From the NCBI RefSeq assembly GCF_024749165.1, contig NZ_CP087190.1, positions 1,200,001 through 1,264,000 of the forward strand: 64,000 nt of DNA. The letters run 5' to 3'. Made by a program: the position numbers and the translations under genes. A model generated the notes under the pieces. The model saw only the letters and a program-made list of their open reading frames with translations. It ran no database searches and had not been told where the DNA came from. Shown in pieces: positions 25,526-33,911 of this stretch; the first letter of the stretch is position 1; each line of letters starts with the position of its first letter. The DNA is from Pseudomonas sp. B21-023 (lineage in GTDB: Bacteria; Pseudomonadota; Gammaproteobacteria; Pseudomonadales; Pseudomonadaceae).

Positions 25526-26676
25526 CAGGCGAGCAACCGTACCAGGGTCTGATAGTAGATCTCGGTCAGCAGGTCGAGGTCGCTGGCCAGGATACGCTCG
25601 TCCACCTGGTGGATGGTGGCGTTGACCGGGCCGAGCTCGACCACCTGGGTACCCATGGTGGCGATGAAACGGCCATCGGAGGTACCGCCGCTGGTGGATG
25701 GGCGGGTCTCGCGACCAGTGACGGCCTTGATGCTCGACGACACCGCATCGAGCAGTTCGCCCGGCTCGGTGAGGAACGGCAGGCCCGACAGCGCCCAATC
25801 GATGCTCCATTCCAGCTGGTGCTTGTCGAGGATCGCCGCGACGCGTTGCTGCAGGCCCTCGACCGTCGATTCGGTGGAGAAACGGAAGTTGAACAGCGCG
25901 GTCAGCTCGCCCGGTACCACGTTGGTGGCGCCAGTGCCGGAGTTGAGGTTGGAAATCTGGAAGCTGGTCGGCGGGAAGAACGCATTGCCTTCGTCCCAGT
26001 GCTCGGCCGCAAGTTCCGCCAGGGCCGGCGCGGCCAGGTGGATAGGGTTGCGCGCCAAGTGCGGGTAGGCCACGTGGCCCTGCTTGCCGCGCACGGTCAG
26101 CTTGGCGCCGAGCGAGCCGCGACGGCCATTCTTGACCACGTCACCGAGCAGGGTGGTGCTGGACGGCTCGCCGACGATGCACCAGTCCAGGCGCTCGTTG
26201 CGCGCCTTCAGACGCTCGACCACGGCCTTGGTGCCATGGTGGGCCGGGCCTTCCTCGTCGCTGGTGATCAGGAACGCGACCTTGCCGCGGTGGTTCGGGT
26301 AGTCGTGCACGAAGCGTTCGCTGGCCACCACCATCGACGCCAGGCTGCCCTTCATGTCGGCGGCGCCACGGCCGCAGAGCATGCCGTCGGCATCGATCAG
26401 CGCTTCGAACGGCTCATGCTGCCACTGCTGCACCGGGCCGGTGGGCACCACGTCGGTGTGGCCGGCGAAGCACAGCACAGGTCCGTCCTGGGAGCCATGG
26501 CTGGCCCAGAAGTTGTCTACGTCTTCGATGCGCATCGGCTCGAGCTGGAAGCCGACGGCGCCCAGGCGGTTCATCATCTGGGTCTGGCAGTCGGCATCGA
26601 CCGGGGTGACCGACGGGCGGCGGATCAGGTCGCAGGCCAGTTGCAGGGTAGGCGAAAGCTCGGCAGGGGCCGTCAT
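25525..26676 (-). CDS. dapE: Succinyl-diaminopimelate desuccinylase
   Basis: DapE hydrolyses N-succinyl-LL-diaminopimelate to LL-DAP and succinate, using two metal ions (lysine and peptidoglycan path). The 383 residues match M20 peptidase-family metal-site motifs: [13 protein letters not shown] (His/Asp), [15 protein letters not shown] (Asp), [12 protein letters not shown] (Glu-Glu) and [11 protein letters not shown]. The lid domain contains [20 protein letters not shown]. The C-terminal TIHQVDERI supplies the last metal ligand. It shares a transcription unit with rlmA. Confidence 0.97.
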   Translation of the reverse strand: MTAPAELSPTLQLACDLIRRPSVTPVDADCQTQMMNRLGAVGFQLEPMRIEDVDNFWASHGSQDGPVLCFAGHTDVVPTGPVQQWQHEPFEALIDADGMLCGRGAADMKGSLASMVVASERFVHDYPNHRGKVAFLITSDEEGPAHHGTKAVVERLKARNERLDWCIVGEPSSTTLLGDVVKNGRRGSLGAKLTVRGKQGHVAYPHLARNPIHLAAPALAELAAEHWDEGNAFFPPTSFQISNLNSGTGATNVVPGELTALFNFRFSTESTVEGLQQRVAAILDKHQLEWSIDWALSGLPFLTEPGELLDAVSSSIKAVTGRETRPSTSGGTSDGRFIATMGTQVVELGPVNATIHQVDERILASDLDLLTEIYYQTLVRLLA

Positions 26677-26759
26677 TGCAAGACTCCGGGGGCAAGGCAG
26701 GGCAGGAAACTGGGCGTTATCTTATATCAAATGATGTTTGCGGACACGATGTGCTTGGC

Positions 26760-26782
26760 GGGAGCGGCGTACCGCCGCTCCC
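26760..26782. repeat. Perfect hairpin between dapE and the NdvB-like gene
   Basis: GGGAGCGGCG (26760-26769), three-base loop, CGCCGCTCCC (26773-26782). The GGGAGCGGC core resembles half of a REP unit. No T tract follows on either strand. It lies just past the stop of the minus-strand NdvB-like gene and may protect or end that transcript. Confidence 0.7.
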
Positions 26783-26790
26783 ACGCCGCA

Positions 26791-29382
26791 TCAAACGACT
26801 TGTGCTTCGCTGACCTTGTCCGCCGGCTTGGGCAGCGACGACAGCAGCGCCATCACCAACGCCGCCAGGTATGGCAACGACTGCACCAGCAGCATCGCCA
26901 CCCAGAAGCGCATGTCCGAACTCGGCAGCCCCTGAACCAGATAGATCCCTAGCGCCGCGCCCCACAGCATCAGCATGATGAACAGCTCTTCGCGGGCCTC
27001 GGCAATCGCCACCAGCAGCCCATGGCTATCAGCATTCTTTGGCGTGCGGAAGAACGGCATGCTGCTGGTGAAGAAACCGTACAGCACCGCCTTGGCGATG
27101 GTATGCGACAGCGCCAGCCCTGCCAGGGCGGCGGCGAAGGCGTCCTTCAGGTCGACACCCACCGCGCGGCGATAGAGGAACAGGATCTTGCCGACCTTGA
27201 AGAAGAACAGCGCCAGCGGCGGGATGGCGAACATCATCAGCGGCGGATCGACCCGATGCGGCACGATGATCATCGCCGCCGACCACAGCAGCGCGCCGAC
27301 GGTGAAGAAGATGTTCATGCCATCGGCGATCCATGGCAGCCAGCCGGCCAGGAAGTGGTAGCGCTGGCCGCGGGTCAGCTCGCTGCCCTTGCCGCGCAGC
27401 AGGGCGCCGGCGTGGTGCTTGATGATCTGGATGGCGCCGTAGGCCCAGCGGAAGCGCTGCTTCTTGAAGTCGATGAAGGTGTCGGGCATCAGGCCCTTGC
27501 CGTAGCTGTTGTGGGCGTAGGCCGCCGACAGGCCTTTTTCGAACACTCGCAAGCCCAGTTCGGCGTCTTCGCAGATGCACCATTCGGCCCAGCCGAGCTC
27601 CTCGAGCACGCTGCGCCTGGTCATGGTCATGGTGCCGTGCTGGATGATCGCGTCACGGTCGTTGCGGGTGACCATACCGATATGGAAGAAGCCCTTGTAC
27701 TCGCTGTAGCACAGCTTCTTGAAGGCGCTCTCGTGCTGGTCGCGGTAGTCCTGCGGCGACTGCACCACGGCGATCTTCGGGTCGGAGAAGTGCGGCACCA
27801 TGTGTTTTAGCCAATTACGGTCGACGCAGTAGTCCGAGTCGATCACCGCGATCACCTCGGCGTCCTTGGCGGTGTGCGGGATCAGGTAGTTCAGCGCCCC
27901 GCCCTTGAAGCCGGCCAGGGGCGCGACGTGGAAGAACTTGAAGCGCGTGCCGAGCTTCTCGCAGTGGGCCTTGAGCGGCTCCCACACGGCCGGGTCCTTG
28001 GTGTTGTTGTCGATCACCAGCACTTCGTAATCCGGGTAGTCCAGCGCGGCGAGGGCGTCTAGGGTCTGCTTGACCATCTCCGGCGGCTCGTTGTAGCACG
28101 GCACATGCACCGAGACTTTGGGGCGATAGGCGCTGCCGCCCTGCACGGGCAGGAATTCGCGTCGGCGTTTGTGGATCCACACCGCCTCGGCCAGTTCGTG
28201 GGCCTCGGTCAGCAGCACGATGAAAACGCCGAGGGCACCGAGCGCCAGCAGCACGCCCACGGTGAGGCTGAACCAGGTGCTGTACTGCTGGCTGTAGTCG
28301 TAGGCGATCCATACCAGCACCGACCCGCACAGGAAGGTGATGAAGGTGAGGAAGGTACGCCCGCGCTGGCGCAGGGCCGAGCCGTCGATCAGCAGGACGG
28401 CCAGGGCGATCATCGCCAGCACCACCGAGGCCACGGCCAAGGCGCGCCATTGCGGGATCGCCACGATCGGCCCCTCGAAGTTGAACTTCTGCTGGCGCTC
28501 GGCGTTGTACACACCCCAGTAGGCGCCAACCGAACCTTCGTCGCTGGCCTTCCACGGCTGGTCGTAGGCCTCGATGACGAAGTAGTTGTAGCCACGGCGG
28601 TTGAGGGTGTTGACCAGGGTACGCAGGTAGATGGCCTGGTCGGCCTGGGTGGCGTCGGCGCCGCCGCGCATACGGCCATTGCTGGGCCAGCCAACCTCCG
28701 AGAGCAGCAGGGGCTTGCGTGGGAACTGCTTGCGCAGCTCGCGGGCACGGTCGAGGACGAACTGCACCGAGTCCTTCATGGGCACGAATTCCCAATAGGG
28801 CAGGATGTGCGCGGCGATCAGGTCGACGTGTTTCGCCAGCTCCGGGTGTTCCTTCCAGATGTGCCACTGCTCGCTGGTGGTCACCGGCACCTTCACCGCG
28901 GCGCGCACCCGGTCGAGGTAACCGATCAACTGTTCGGCGGTGACTTCCTCGCGAAACAACGCTTCGTTGCCGACCACCACCCGCACCACGCTGCGCGAGG
29001 TATTGGCCAGGCCGATGGCCTTTTCGATCTCGCGCTCGTTGCGCTCCTGGTCGTTGCTGATCCAGATGCCCAGGGTCACGCGCAGGCCGAGCTCTTCGGC
29101 CAGGCGCGGTACCTCGGCCTGGGTGCCTTCAACGGTGTAGATGCGCACGTTGTCGGTCAGCTTGTTCAGTTGCTCGAGGTCCTGGCGGATCTCGTCCTCA
29201 CTGGGGTACTGGCCTTTCTGCGGGCTTTGCCCCAGGCGGAAGGGCGAATAGGAAAACCCGGAGATCTGTTCCGGCCAGGCGGGGGCGGAAACCGGGCGGT
29301 TGATCAAGGCCCAGAACCCGGTGAACAGCGCGGCGATCGCCAGGACCACCACCAGGTTGAGACCGAATTTACGTGATGACAT
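26791..29382 (-). CDS. ndvB: NdvB-like beta-glucan synthase: GH17 transglycosylase fused to GT2 glycosyltransferase
   Basis: An 863-residue membrane protein with two enzymes. Residues 1-25 form a signal anchor; about 40-310 form a GH17 beta-1,3-glucan domain facing the periplasm, with probable acid/base Glu140 (VVVGNEALF) and nucleophile Glu229 (LLLSEVGWPS). Three or four helices span 312-395. A cytoplasmic GT2 domain follows, with Asp/Asn run VIDNNTKD, DSD 515-517, ED 605-606 and QRFRW 642-646, and then C-terminal helices. This architecture is that of P. aeruginosa NdvB, which makes periplasmic cyclic beta-glucans tied to biofilm drug tolerance. The start at 29382 (MSSRKFG) is chosen over a 32-codon extension. 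The gene seems monocistronic. Confidence 0.88.
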   Translation of the reverse strand: MSSRKFGLNLVVVLAIAALFTGFWALINRPVSAPAWPEQISGFSYSPFRLGQSPQKGQYPSEDEIRQDLEQLNKLTDNVRIYTVEGTQAEVPRLAEELGLRVTLGIWISNDQERNEREIEKAIGLANTSRSVVRVVVGNEALFREEVTAEQLIGYLDRVRAAVKVPVTTSEQWHIWKEHPELAKHVDLIAAHILPYWEFVPMKDSVQFVLDRARELRKQFPRKPLLLSEVGWPSNGRMRGGADATQADQAIYLRTLVNTLNRRGYNYFVIEAYDQPWKASDEGSVGAYWGVYNAERQQKFNFEGPIVAIPQWRALAVASVVLAMIALAVLLIDGSALRQRGRTFLTFITFLCGSVLVWIAYDYSQQYSTWFSLTVGVLLALGALGVFIVLLTEAHELAEAVWIHKRRREFLPVQGGSAYRPKVSVHVPCYNEPPEMVKQTLDALAALDYPDYEVLVIDNNTKDPAVWEPLKAHCEKLGTRFKFFHVAPLAGFKGGALNYLIPHTAKDAEVIAVIDSDYCVDRNWLKHMVPHFSDPKIAVVQSPQDYRDQHESAFKKLCYSEYKGFFHIGMVTRNDRDAIIQHGTMTMTRRSVLEELGWAEWCICEDAELGLRVFEKGLSAAYAHNSYGKGLMPDTFIDFKKQRFRWAYGAIQIIKHHAGALLRGKGSELTRGQRYHFLAGWLPWIADGMNIFFTVGALLWSAAMIIVPHRVDPPLMMFAIPPLALFFFKVGKILFLYRRAVGVDLKDAFAAALAGLALSHTIAKAVLYGFFTSSMPFFRTPKNADSHGLLVAIAEAREELFIMLMLWGAALGIYLVQGLPSSDMRFWVAMLLVQSLPYLAALVMALLSSLPKPADKVSEAQVV

Positions 29383-29637
29383 AGGTGTTCGAGGTTCCGA
29401 AGAGGGGAGCGAGGGTCGCTGTCGCAGGCCGTGGGTCCTACAAGTGCCGGAGAAGGTAATCTGTTGGATTATCGACAAGGAATGTAGTTCTGAGGCCGCT
29501 CGCTTGTCGTCCAGATATATTTGCTTGATAGGACATTAAAGCAGGCTCGGTAGGTTTTGTTCCAACCCCGGGCCGCTCTGCCACGCCCTTGCGGCGTGTT
29601 CACGCGCTGTGCTCCCCCTGGAGCGCATGCCTTGGCA

Positions 29638-29643
29638 TATAAT
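29638..29643 (+). promoter_or_regulatory. Candidate -10 box upstream of tcdA
   Basis: TATAAT within GGCATATAATGC, 27 bases before the tcdA start. No good -35 hexamer is found 16-18 bases upstream; an inverted repeat GCTCC/GGAGC (29611-29624) lies there instead, so an activator or an extended -10 may be used. Confidence 0.5.
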
Positions 29644-29670
29644 GCGCGCCGGTTTTTTCGAGGTACCCAC

Positions 29671-30480
29671 ATGAGCACAGAAGATCCACGCTTCGCCGGC
29701 GTCGCCCGGCTCTACGGCGACGACGGCCTGCAACGCCTGCGCCAGGCCCATGTGGCCATCGTCGGTATCGGCGGGGTCGGCTCGTGGGCAGCCGAGGCCC
29801 TGGCGCGCAGTGGCGTGGGCGAGATCAGCCTGTTCGACCTCGACGATGTCTGCGTGAGCAACACCAACCGCCAGGCCCACGCCCTCGAAGGGCAGGTGGG
29901 CCGCCTCAAGGTCGAGGTGATGGCCGAGCGTCTGCGGGCGATCAACCCGGCTTGCACGGTGCACGCGGTGGCCGATTTCGTCACCCGCGAGACCATGGCC
30001 GAGTACATCACCGAGCAGATGGACTGCGTGATCGACTGCATCGACAGCGTGATGGCCAAGGCCGCGCTGATCGCCTGGTGTCGCCGGCGCAAGATCGCCA
30101 TCGTCACCACCGGTGGCGCCGGCGGGCAGATCGACCCGAGCCAGATCCAGATCGGCGACCTTAACAAGACCTTCAACGACCCGCTGGCTTCACGGGTGCG
30201 CTCGACCTTGCGCCGTGACTACAACTTCTCGCGCAACACCAGCCGCAACTATGGCGTGCCGTGCGTGTTCTCCAGCGAACAGCTGCGCTACCCCAAGGGA
30301 GACGGCAGTGTGTGCCTGCAGAAGAGCTTTGTCGGTGAAGGCGTACGCCTGGACTGCGCAGGTGGTTTCGGCGCGGTGATGATGGTGACCGCGACCTTCG
30401 GCATGGTGGCGGCGAGCAAGGCCGTTGAAAAACTGGTGGCCGGAGCGCGGCGACCTTCGGAGCGGGTCAAGGCTGAATAG
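29671..30480 (+). CDS. tcdA: tRNA threonylcarbamoyladenosine dehydratase TcdA (CsdL)
   Basis: TcdA is an E1-like ATP-dependent enzyme that cyclises t6A37 of tRNA to ct6A. The 269 residues carry the nucleotide-binding glycine loop VAIVGIGGVGSWAAEALARSG near residue 27, the Asp/Arg region LDDVCVSNTNRQAHA, the cysteine-containing KSFVGEGVRLDCAGGFGAV, and a C-terminal hydrophobic helix. Convergent csdE-csdA next door fits known biology: the cysteine desulfurase CsdA and CsdE act with CsdL (TcdA) in this modification. ATG 29671 is chosen; the 38 codons upstream in frame lie across the promoter. Confidence 0.95.
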   Translation: MSTEDPRFAGVARLYGDDGLQRLRQAHVAIVGIGGVGSWAAEALARSGVGEISLFDLDDVCVSNTNRQAHALEGQVGRLKVEVMAERLRAINPACTVHAVADFVTRETMAEYITEQMDCVIDCIDSVMAKAALIAWCRRRKIAIVTTGGAGGQIDPSQIQIGDLNKTFNDPLASRVRSTLRRDYNFSRNTSRNYGVPCVFSSEQLRYPKGDGSVCLQKSFVGEGVRLDCAGGFGAVMMVTATFGMVAASKAVEKLVAGARRPSERVKAE

Positions 30481-30483
30481 GCT

Positions 30484-30511
30484 ATCGCGGGGCAAGTCGG
30501 GTAGCCGCGAT
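30484..30511. terminator. Short hairpin between convergent tcdA and csdE
   Basis: ATCGCGG (30484-30490) pairs with CCGCGAT (30505-30511) across a 14-base loop containing GGGCAAGTCGGG. It looks like a worn REP unit and occupies nearly the whole 35-base gap; it may serve both transcripts. No T tract. Confidence 0.45.
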
Positions 30512-30515
30512 GGCC

Positions 30516-30926
30516 TTAGTCTCCTGAGGCCAGATCGGCCATGCGCTGCAACACGGCATGCAAGCCGTTGCTGCGCGACGGTGAAAGTTGCCTCTCCAAC
30601 CCCAACTGGGCAAACCAGTCAGGGACATCCAGCCTGCCCAGCTGTGCACTGTCCATTCCTTGAACCCTTACCAGCAACAACGCCAGCAACCCCCGCAGCA
30701 TCCGCGCATCGCTGCCTGCCTTGAACCGCCAGTGGCCGTCGTCCTGCACCGCAACCAGCCACACCAGGCTCTCGCAGCCATGCACCCGGTTGGCTTCGGT
30801 CTTGTCGCTGTCACCCAGCGGTTCCAGGCGGTCGCCCCACTGCATCAGCAACCGCGCCCGTTGTTCCCAGCCACGCGCCTGTTCGAAAGCTTCCAGCGCT
30901 TGGCTGGCCTCTGGCGAAAGGTTCAT
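30516..30926 (-). CDS. csdE: SufE/CsdE family sulfur acceptor
   Basis: CsdE takes the persulfide sulfur from CsdA and raises its activity. The 136-residue protein has the SufE fold pattern: ARLLMQWGDRLEPL near residue 23, then HGCESLVWLVAVQDDGHWRF, where the Cys in VHGCESLVW is the acceptor, and the Asp/Arg region SDARMLRGLLALLLVRVQGM. The end, SRSNGLHAVLQRM, is characteristic. The start overlaps the csdA stop by 4 bases, so the two are translationally coupled. Confidence 0.93.
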   Translation of the reverse strand: MNLSPEASQALEAFEQARGWEQRARLLMQWGDRLEPLGDSDKTEANRVHGCESLVWLVAVQDDGHWRFKAGSDARMLRGLLALLLVRVQGMDSAQLGRLDVPDWFAQLGLERQLSPSRSNGLHAVLQRMADLASGD

Positions 30927-32128
30927 CGCAACAGCTCCAGGCCTTTGTCGAGCGCCGCGAAGAAGCGCTGCAGGTCGTCACTGTCGGAGTACAGCCCCAG
31001 CGAAACGCGGATCGCGCCATCGAGCCCCAGGTGCCTGAGCAGTGGCATGGCGCAATGGTGCCCGGCGCGCACGGCGATGCCCTGTTCGGTCAGCAGGTGG
31101 GCGATATCGGCGTTGTGCACGCCATCGATGACGAAACTGGCCAAAGCCGCCTCGGGTGAGCCGAGCAGGCGAACCCCCTCGCGATCGGCCAGGCCCCGTA
31201 CCAGATACTGGTGCAGGCTGCTTTCATGCGCGGCCACGGCATTGGCGTCGAGGCTGGCCAGGTGGTCCAGGGTGGCCCCCAGGCCGATAACCCCGGCAAT
31301 CGGCGGGGTGCCGGCTTCGAAACCCAGTGGCGCGTGGCGGAAGCTGGCGCTCTGGTAGTCCGCCATCTGCACCATTTCTCCGCCGTATTGCCAGTGATGC
31401 AGCAACGCCAGCGCATCCTGGCGGCCGTAAAGTACGCCCACTCCGTCCGGACCATAGAGTTTGTGGCTGGAGAACACATAGAAGTCGCACGCCAGTTGCT
31501 GCACGTCATGCCGGCCATGAACCACGCCTTGGGCGCCATCGACAACGCTCAGCGCGCCCTGGGCGCGGGCATGTGCCAGCAAAGGCGCCAGCGGTTGCCA
31601 GGTACCCAGCACGTTGGACAGTTGGCTGATCGCCAGCAGGCGAGTGCGCGGGCCGATCAGTTGCAGGGCCTGCTCCAGGTCGACATGCCCCTGGTCAGTG
31701 ACCGGGAGGACCACCAGTCGCAGGTTGCGGCGGTGCGCCAGTTGTTGCCAGGGCAGCAGGTTGGCGTGGTGCTCCAGGCCGCTGACGGCGATTTCGTCGC
31801 CTGCCTCGAAGCGATGTTCCAGGCCATAGGCCAGCAGGTTCAATGCAGAGGTAGCGCCGTGGGTGAAGACGATCTGGCGCGCATCGGCTGCATTGAGCCA
31901 GGCGGCGACCTTGTCCCGTGTGCCCTCGAAGGCCTGTGTCGCCAAGGCGCCGGGCAGGTGCTGGGCGCGGTGCACATTGGCTGCACCATGCCCGTAGTAA
32001 TGGCTCAGGGCATCAAGCAAGGCCTGGGGTTTCTGCGCGGTGGCGGCGCTGTCCAGATAGGTCTGGTGCTGCCGTTGCAGGGCGGCGATGGCCGGGAAGT
32101 CGGTACGCCAGGGGGAGGGCTGGAACAT
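30923..32128 (-). CDS. csdA: Cysteine desulfurase CsdA (SufS/NifS class II)
   Basis: CsdA is a PLP enzyme that removes sulfur from cysteine and passes it on as a persulfide. The 401-residue protein shows the class II pattern: TYLDSAATAQKP at the N-terminus, FTHGATSALNLLAYG, SGLEHHANLLPWQ, the PLP lysine in FYVFSSHKLYGPDGVGVLYG, and the catalytic cysteine loop RAGHHCAMPLL near residue 352. Coupling to csdE and the presence of tcdA favour the CSD system over SUF, since no sufBCD is present. Confidence 0.94.
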   Translation of the reverse strand: MFQPSPWRTDFPAIAALQRQHQTYLDSAATAQKPQALLDALSHYYGHGAANVHRAQHLPGALATQAFEGTRDKVAAWLNAADARQIVFTHGATSALNLLAYGLEHRFEAGDEIAVSGLEHHANLLPWQQLAHRRNLRLVVLPVTDQGHVDLEQALQLIGPRTRLLAISQLSNVLGTWQPLAPLLAHARAQGALSVVDGAQGVVHGRHDVQQLACDFYVFSSHKLYGPDGVGVLYGRQDALALLHHWQYGGEMVQMADYQSASFRHAPLGFEAGTPPIAGVIGLGATLDHLASLDANAVAAHESSLHQYLVRGLADREGVRLLGSPEAALASFVIDGVHNADIAHLLTEQGIAVRAGHHCAMPLLRHLGLDGAIRVSLGLYSDSDDLQRFFAALDKGLELLR

Positions 32129-32151
32129 GTTCGCGGGGCCTGGAATGAAAA

Positions 32152-32181
32152 ATCGGGTCTGCCCGTAGGAGCAGACCCGAT
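32152..32181 (-). terminator. Rho-independent terminator after dapD (minus strand)
   Basis: An 11-base perfect stem: ATCGGGTCTGC (32152-32162) against GCAGACCCGAT (32171-32181), 8-base loop. Read on the minus strand it is followed by TTTTTCATT, so it ends the transcript coming from dapD before csdA. Confidence 0.9.
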
Positions 32182-32208
32182 CTTATCACCTCAAACCCAG
32201 GCAGAGCC

Positions 32209-33243
32209 TCAGTTGTGAGCGTGCAATGCCTCGTTCAGCTCGATGGCCGACTTGTGGGTCTTGCACTCCACGGCGCCATTGAGCGAGTTGCGGCGGAACA
32301 GCAAGTCGGTCTGTCCGGCCAGATCGCGTGCCTTGACCACCTTGACCAGCTGGTTGTTCTCGTCCAGCAGGTTCACCTTGGTACCGGCGGTGATGTACAG
32401 GCCGGCTTCGACGGTGTTGCGGTCGCCCAGCGGGATGCCGATACCGGCGTTGGCGCCGATCAGGCAGCCTTCGCCGACCTTGATGACGATGTTGCCACCG
32501 CCGGACAGGGTGCCCATGGTCGAGCAGCCGCCGCCCAGGTCGGAGCCCTTGCCGACGAACACGCCTGCGGAGACGCGGCCTTCGATCATGCCCGGGCCTT
32601 CGGTGCCGGCGTTAAAGTTGACGAAGCCTTCGTGCATGATGGTGGTGCCTTCGCCGATGTAGGCGCCCAGGCGCACACGGGCGGTGTCGGCGATGCGCAC
32701 GCCGGCGGGCACCACGTAGTCGGTCATCTTCGGGAACTTGTCCACCGAGAATACTTCCAGCAGTTCGCCTTTCAGGCGCGCTTCCAGTTGCAGCTCGGCC
32801 AGCTCGGCCAGGTCGACCGCGCCCTGGTTGGTCCAGGCGACGTTGGGCAGCAGCGGGAAGATGCCGGCCAGCGACACACCGTGCGGCTTGACCAGGCGGT
32901 GCGACAGCAGGTGCAGCTTGAGGTAGGCCTCGGGGGTGGAGGTCAGGGCGCCGTCTTCGGCCAGCAGGGTGGCGACCAGCGGCTTGTGGCTTTCGGCCAG
33001 GCGGGTCAGCAGGGCGGCCTGGGCGGCGTCGATGCCCTTGAGCGCGTCGGCCAGCTGGGCGGCCTGGGCAGTGCTGAAGGCGATGGCCTGGTTGCCCCCT
33101 TCATAACCGAGGACCGGTGCGATGGCCGCGACCAGTTCGGCGGACGGCTTGAGCACAGGCTGTGCGTAGAAGACTTCCAGCCAGGCGCCCTGGCGGTTCT
33201 GGGTGCCGACGCCGAAGGCCAGGCTGAACAGCGATTGAGACAT
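32209..33243 (-). CDS. dapD: 2,3,4,5-tetrahydropyridine-2,6-dicarboxylate N-succinyltransferase
   Basis: DapD succinylates tetrahydrodipicolinate in the lysine/DAP pathway. The 344-residue protein is the longer Pseudomonas/actinobacterial-type DapD with an N-terminal extension and a left-handed beta-helix: the hexapeptide part reads VRLGAYIGEGTTIMHEGFVN, RVSAGVFVGKGSDLGGGCST, NIVIKVGEGCLIGANAGIGI. The start MSQSLFSLAFGVGTQNRQG is conserved in the genus. It works with dapC (minus strand, 36411) and dapE (25525). It is downstream of the Spx/ArsC-like gene by 42 bases and ends at a strong terminator. Confidence 0.95.
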   Translation of the reverse strand: MSQSLFSLAFGVGTQNRQGAWLEVFYAQPVLKPSAELVAAIAPVLGYEGGNQAIAFSTAQAAQLADALKGIDAAQAALLTRLAESHKPLVATLLAEDGALTSTPEAYLKLHLLSHRLVKPHGVSLAGIFPLLPNVAWTNQGAVDLAELAELQLEARLKGELLEVFSVDKFPKMTDYVVPAGVRIADTARVRLGAYIGEGTTIMHEGFVNFNAGTEGPGMIEGRVSAGVFVGKGSDLGGGCSTMGTLSGGGNIVIKVGEGCLIGANAGIGIPLGDRNTVEAGLYITAGTKVNLLDENNQLVKVVKARDLAGQTDLLFRRNSLNGAVECKTHKSAIELNEALHAHN

Positions 33244-33285
33244 GCGATTACCTCATGCGAAAAGGGGATGGAGCGTAATGCGTGA

Positions 33286-33633
33286 TCAGGCCAGCGCCGC
33301 CGCGTACAGGTCGGGCTTGAAGCCGACCAGCGTGCGTTCGCCGAGGTCGAGCAGCGGGCGCTTGATCATCGACGGTTGGGCGACCATCAGTTCGACGGCC
33401 TTGGCCTGGTCGAGGTCGGCCTTGCTGGCGTCGTCGAGCTTGCGGAAGGTGGTCCCGGCACGGTTCAGCACGACTTCCCAGCCATGCTCGTCGCACCAGC
33501 GGTTCAGGCTGTCGCGGTCGATGCCCTGGGTCTTGTAGTCGTGGAAGTCGTAGCCAATGGCCTTTTCTTCAAGCCAGGTACGGGCTTTTTTCATGGTGTC
33601 GCAGGCTTTGATGCCGTAGAGAGTGTAAGCCAT
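33286..33633 (-). CDS. Spx/ArsC-like reductase family protein (YffB type)
   Basis: A 115-residue thioredoxin-fold protein of the ArsC/Spx group. MAYTLYGIKACDTMKKARTWL has a single cysteine in the CxxC position (Cys10 followed by Asp-Thr-Met), as in YffB, and FHDYKTQGIDRDSL follows. The region VELMVAQPSMIKRPLLDLGE matches the Pro-Arg loop of the family. Arsenate reduction is unlikely to be its real role; YffB members may use glutathione. The start at 33633 is chosen over a longer frame. It is next to dapD, as is common in gammaproteobacteria (yffB near dapE in E. coli). Confidence 0.88.
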   Translation of the reverse strand: MAYTLYGIKACDTMKKARTWLEEKAIGYDFHDYKTQGIDRDSLNRWCDEHGWEVVLNRAGTTFRKLDDASKADLDQAKAVELMVAQPSMIKRPLLDLGERTLVGFKPDLYAAALA

Positions 33634-33911
33634 TGAAATGCCTGGGGCTGCCGGCTGGGGGCTGGCGTCCCCGATACTCCTTGAAGATTGGGTGGGAGCG
33701 ATTATGCGGTATCGATGGGGTTGGCGCCACGGCTGCGGGCCCGAAGGTACGGGGGGATGTATGTCACATCGTCTCAAGTAGCATTGTGTTACATATTCGG
33801 CGGTGGGTTGCGACTAACGTGCAGCGGTCCACAATAGAAGGTCCTCGCTAACATATTGTTTCAATGGCGATGTTTCGCTGTCGTTTCTCCGATCACACAG
33901 GAAGCTTGCCC

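Noticed and set aside
33286..33633. Arsenate resistance
   Set aside because: The protein is in the ArsC/Spx/YffB fold group, but no arsB, arsR or arsH is nearby and the cysteine context fits YffB.
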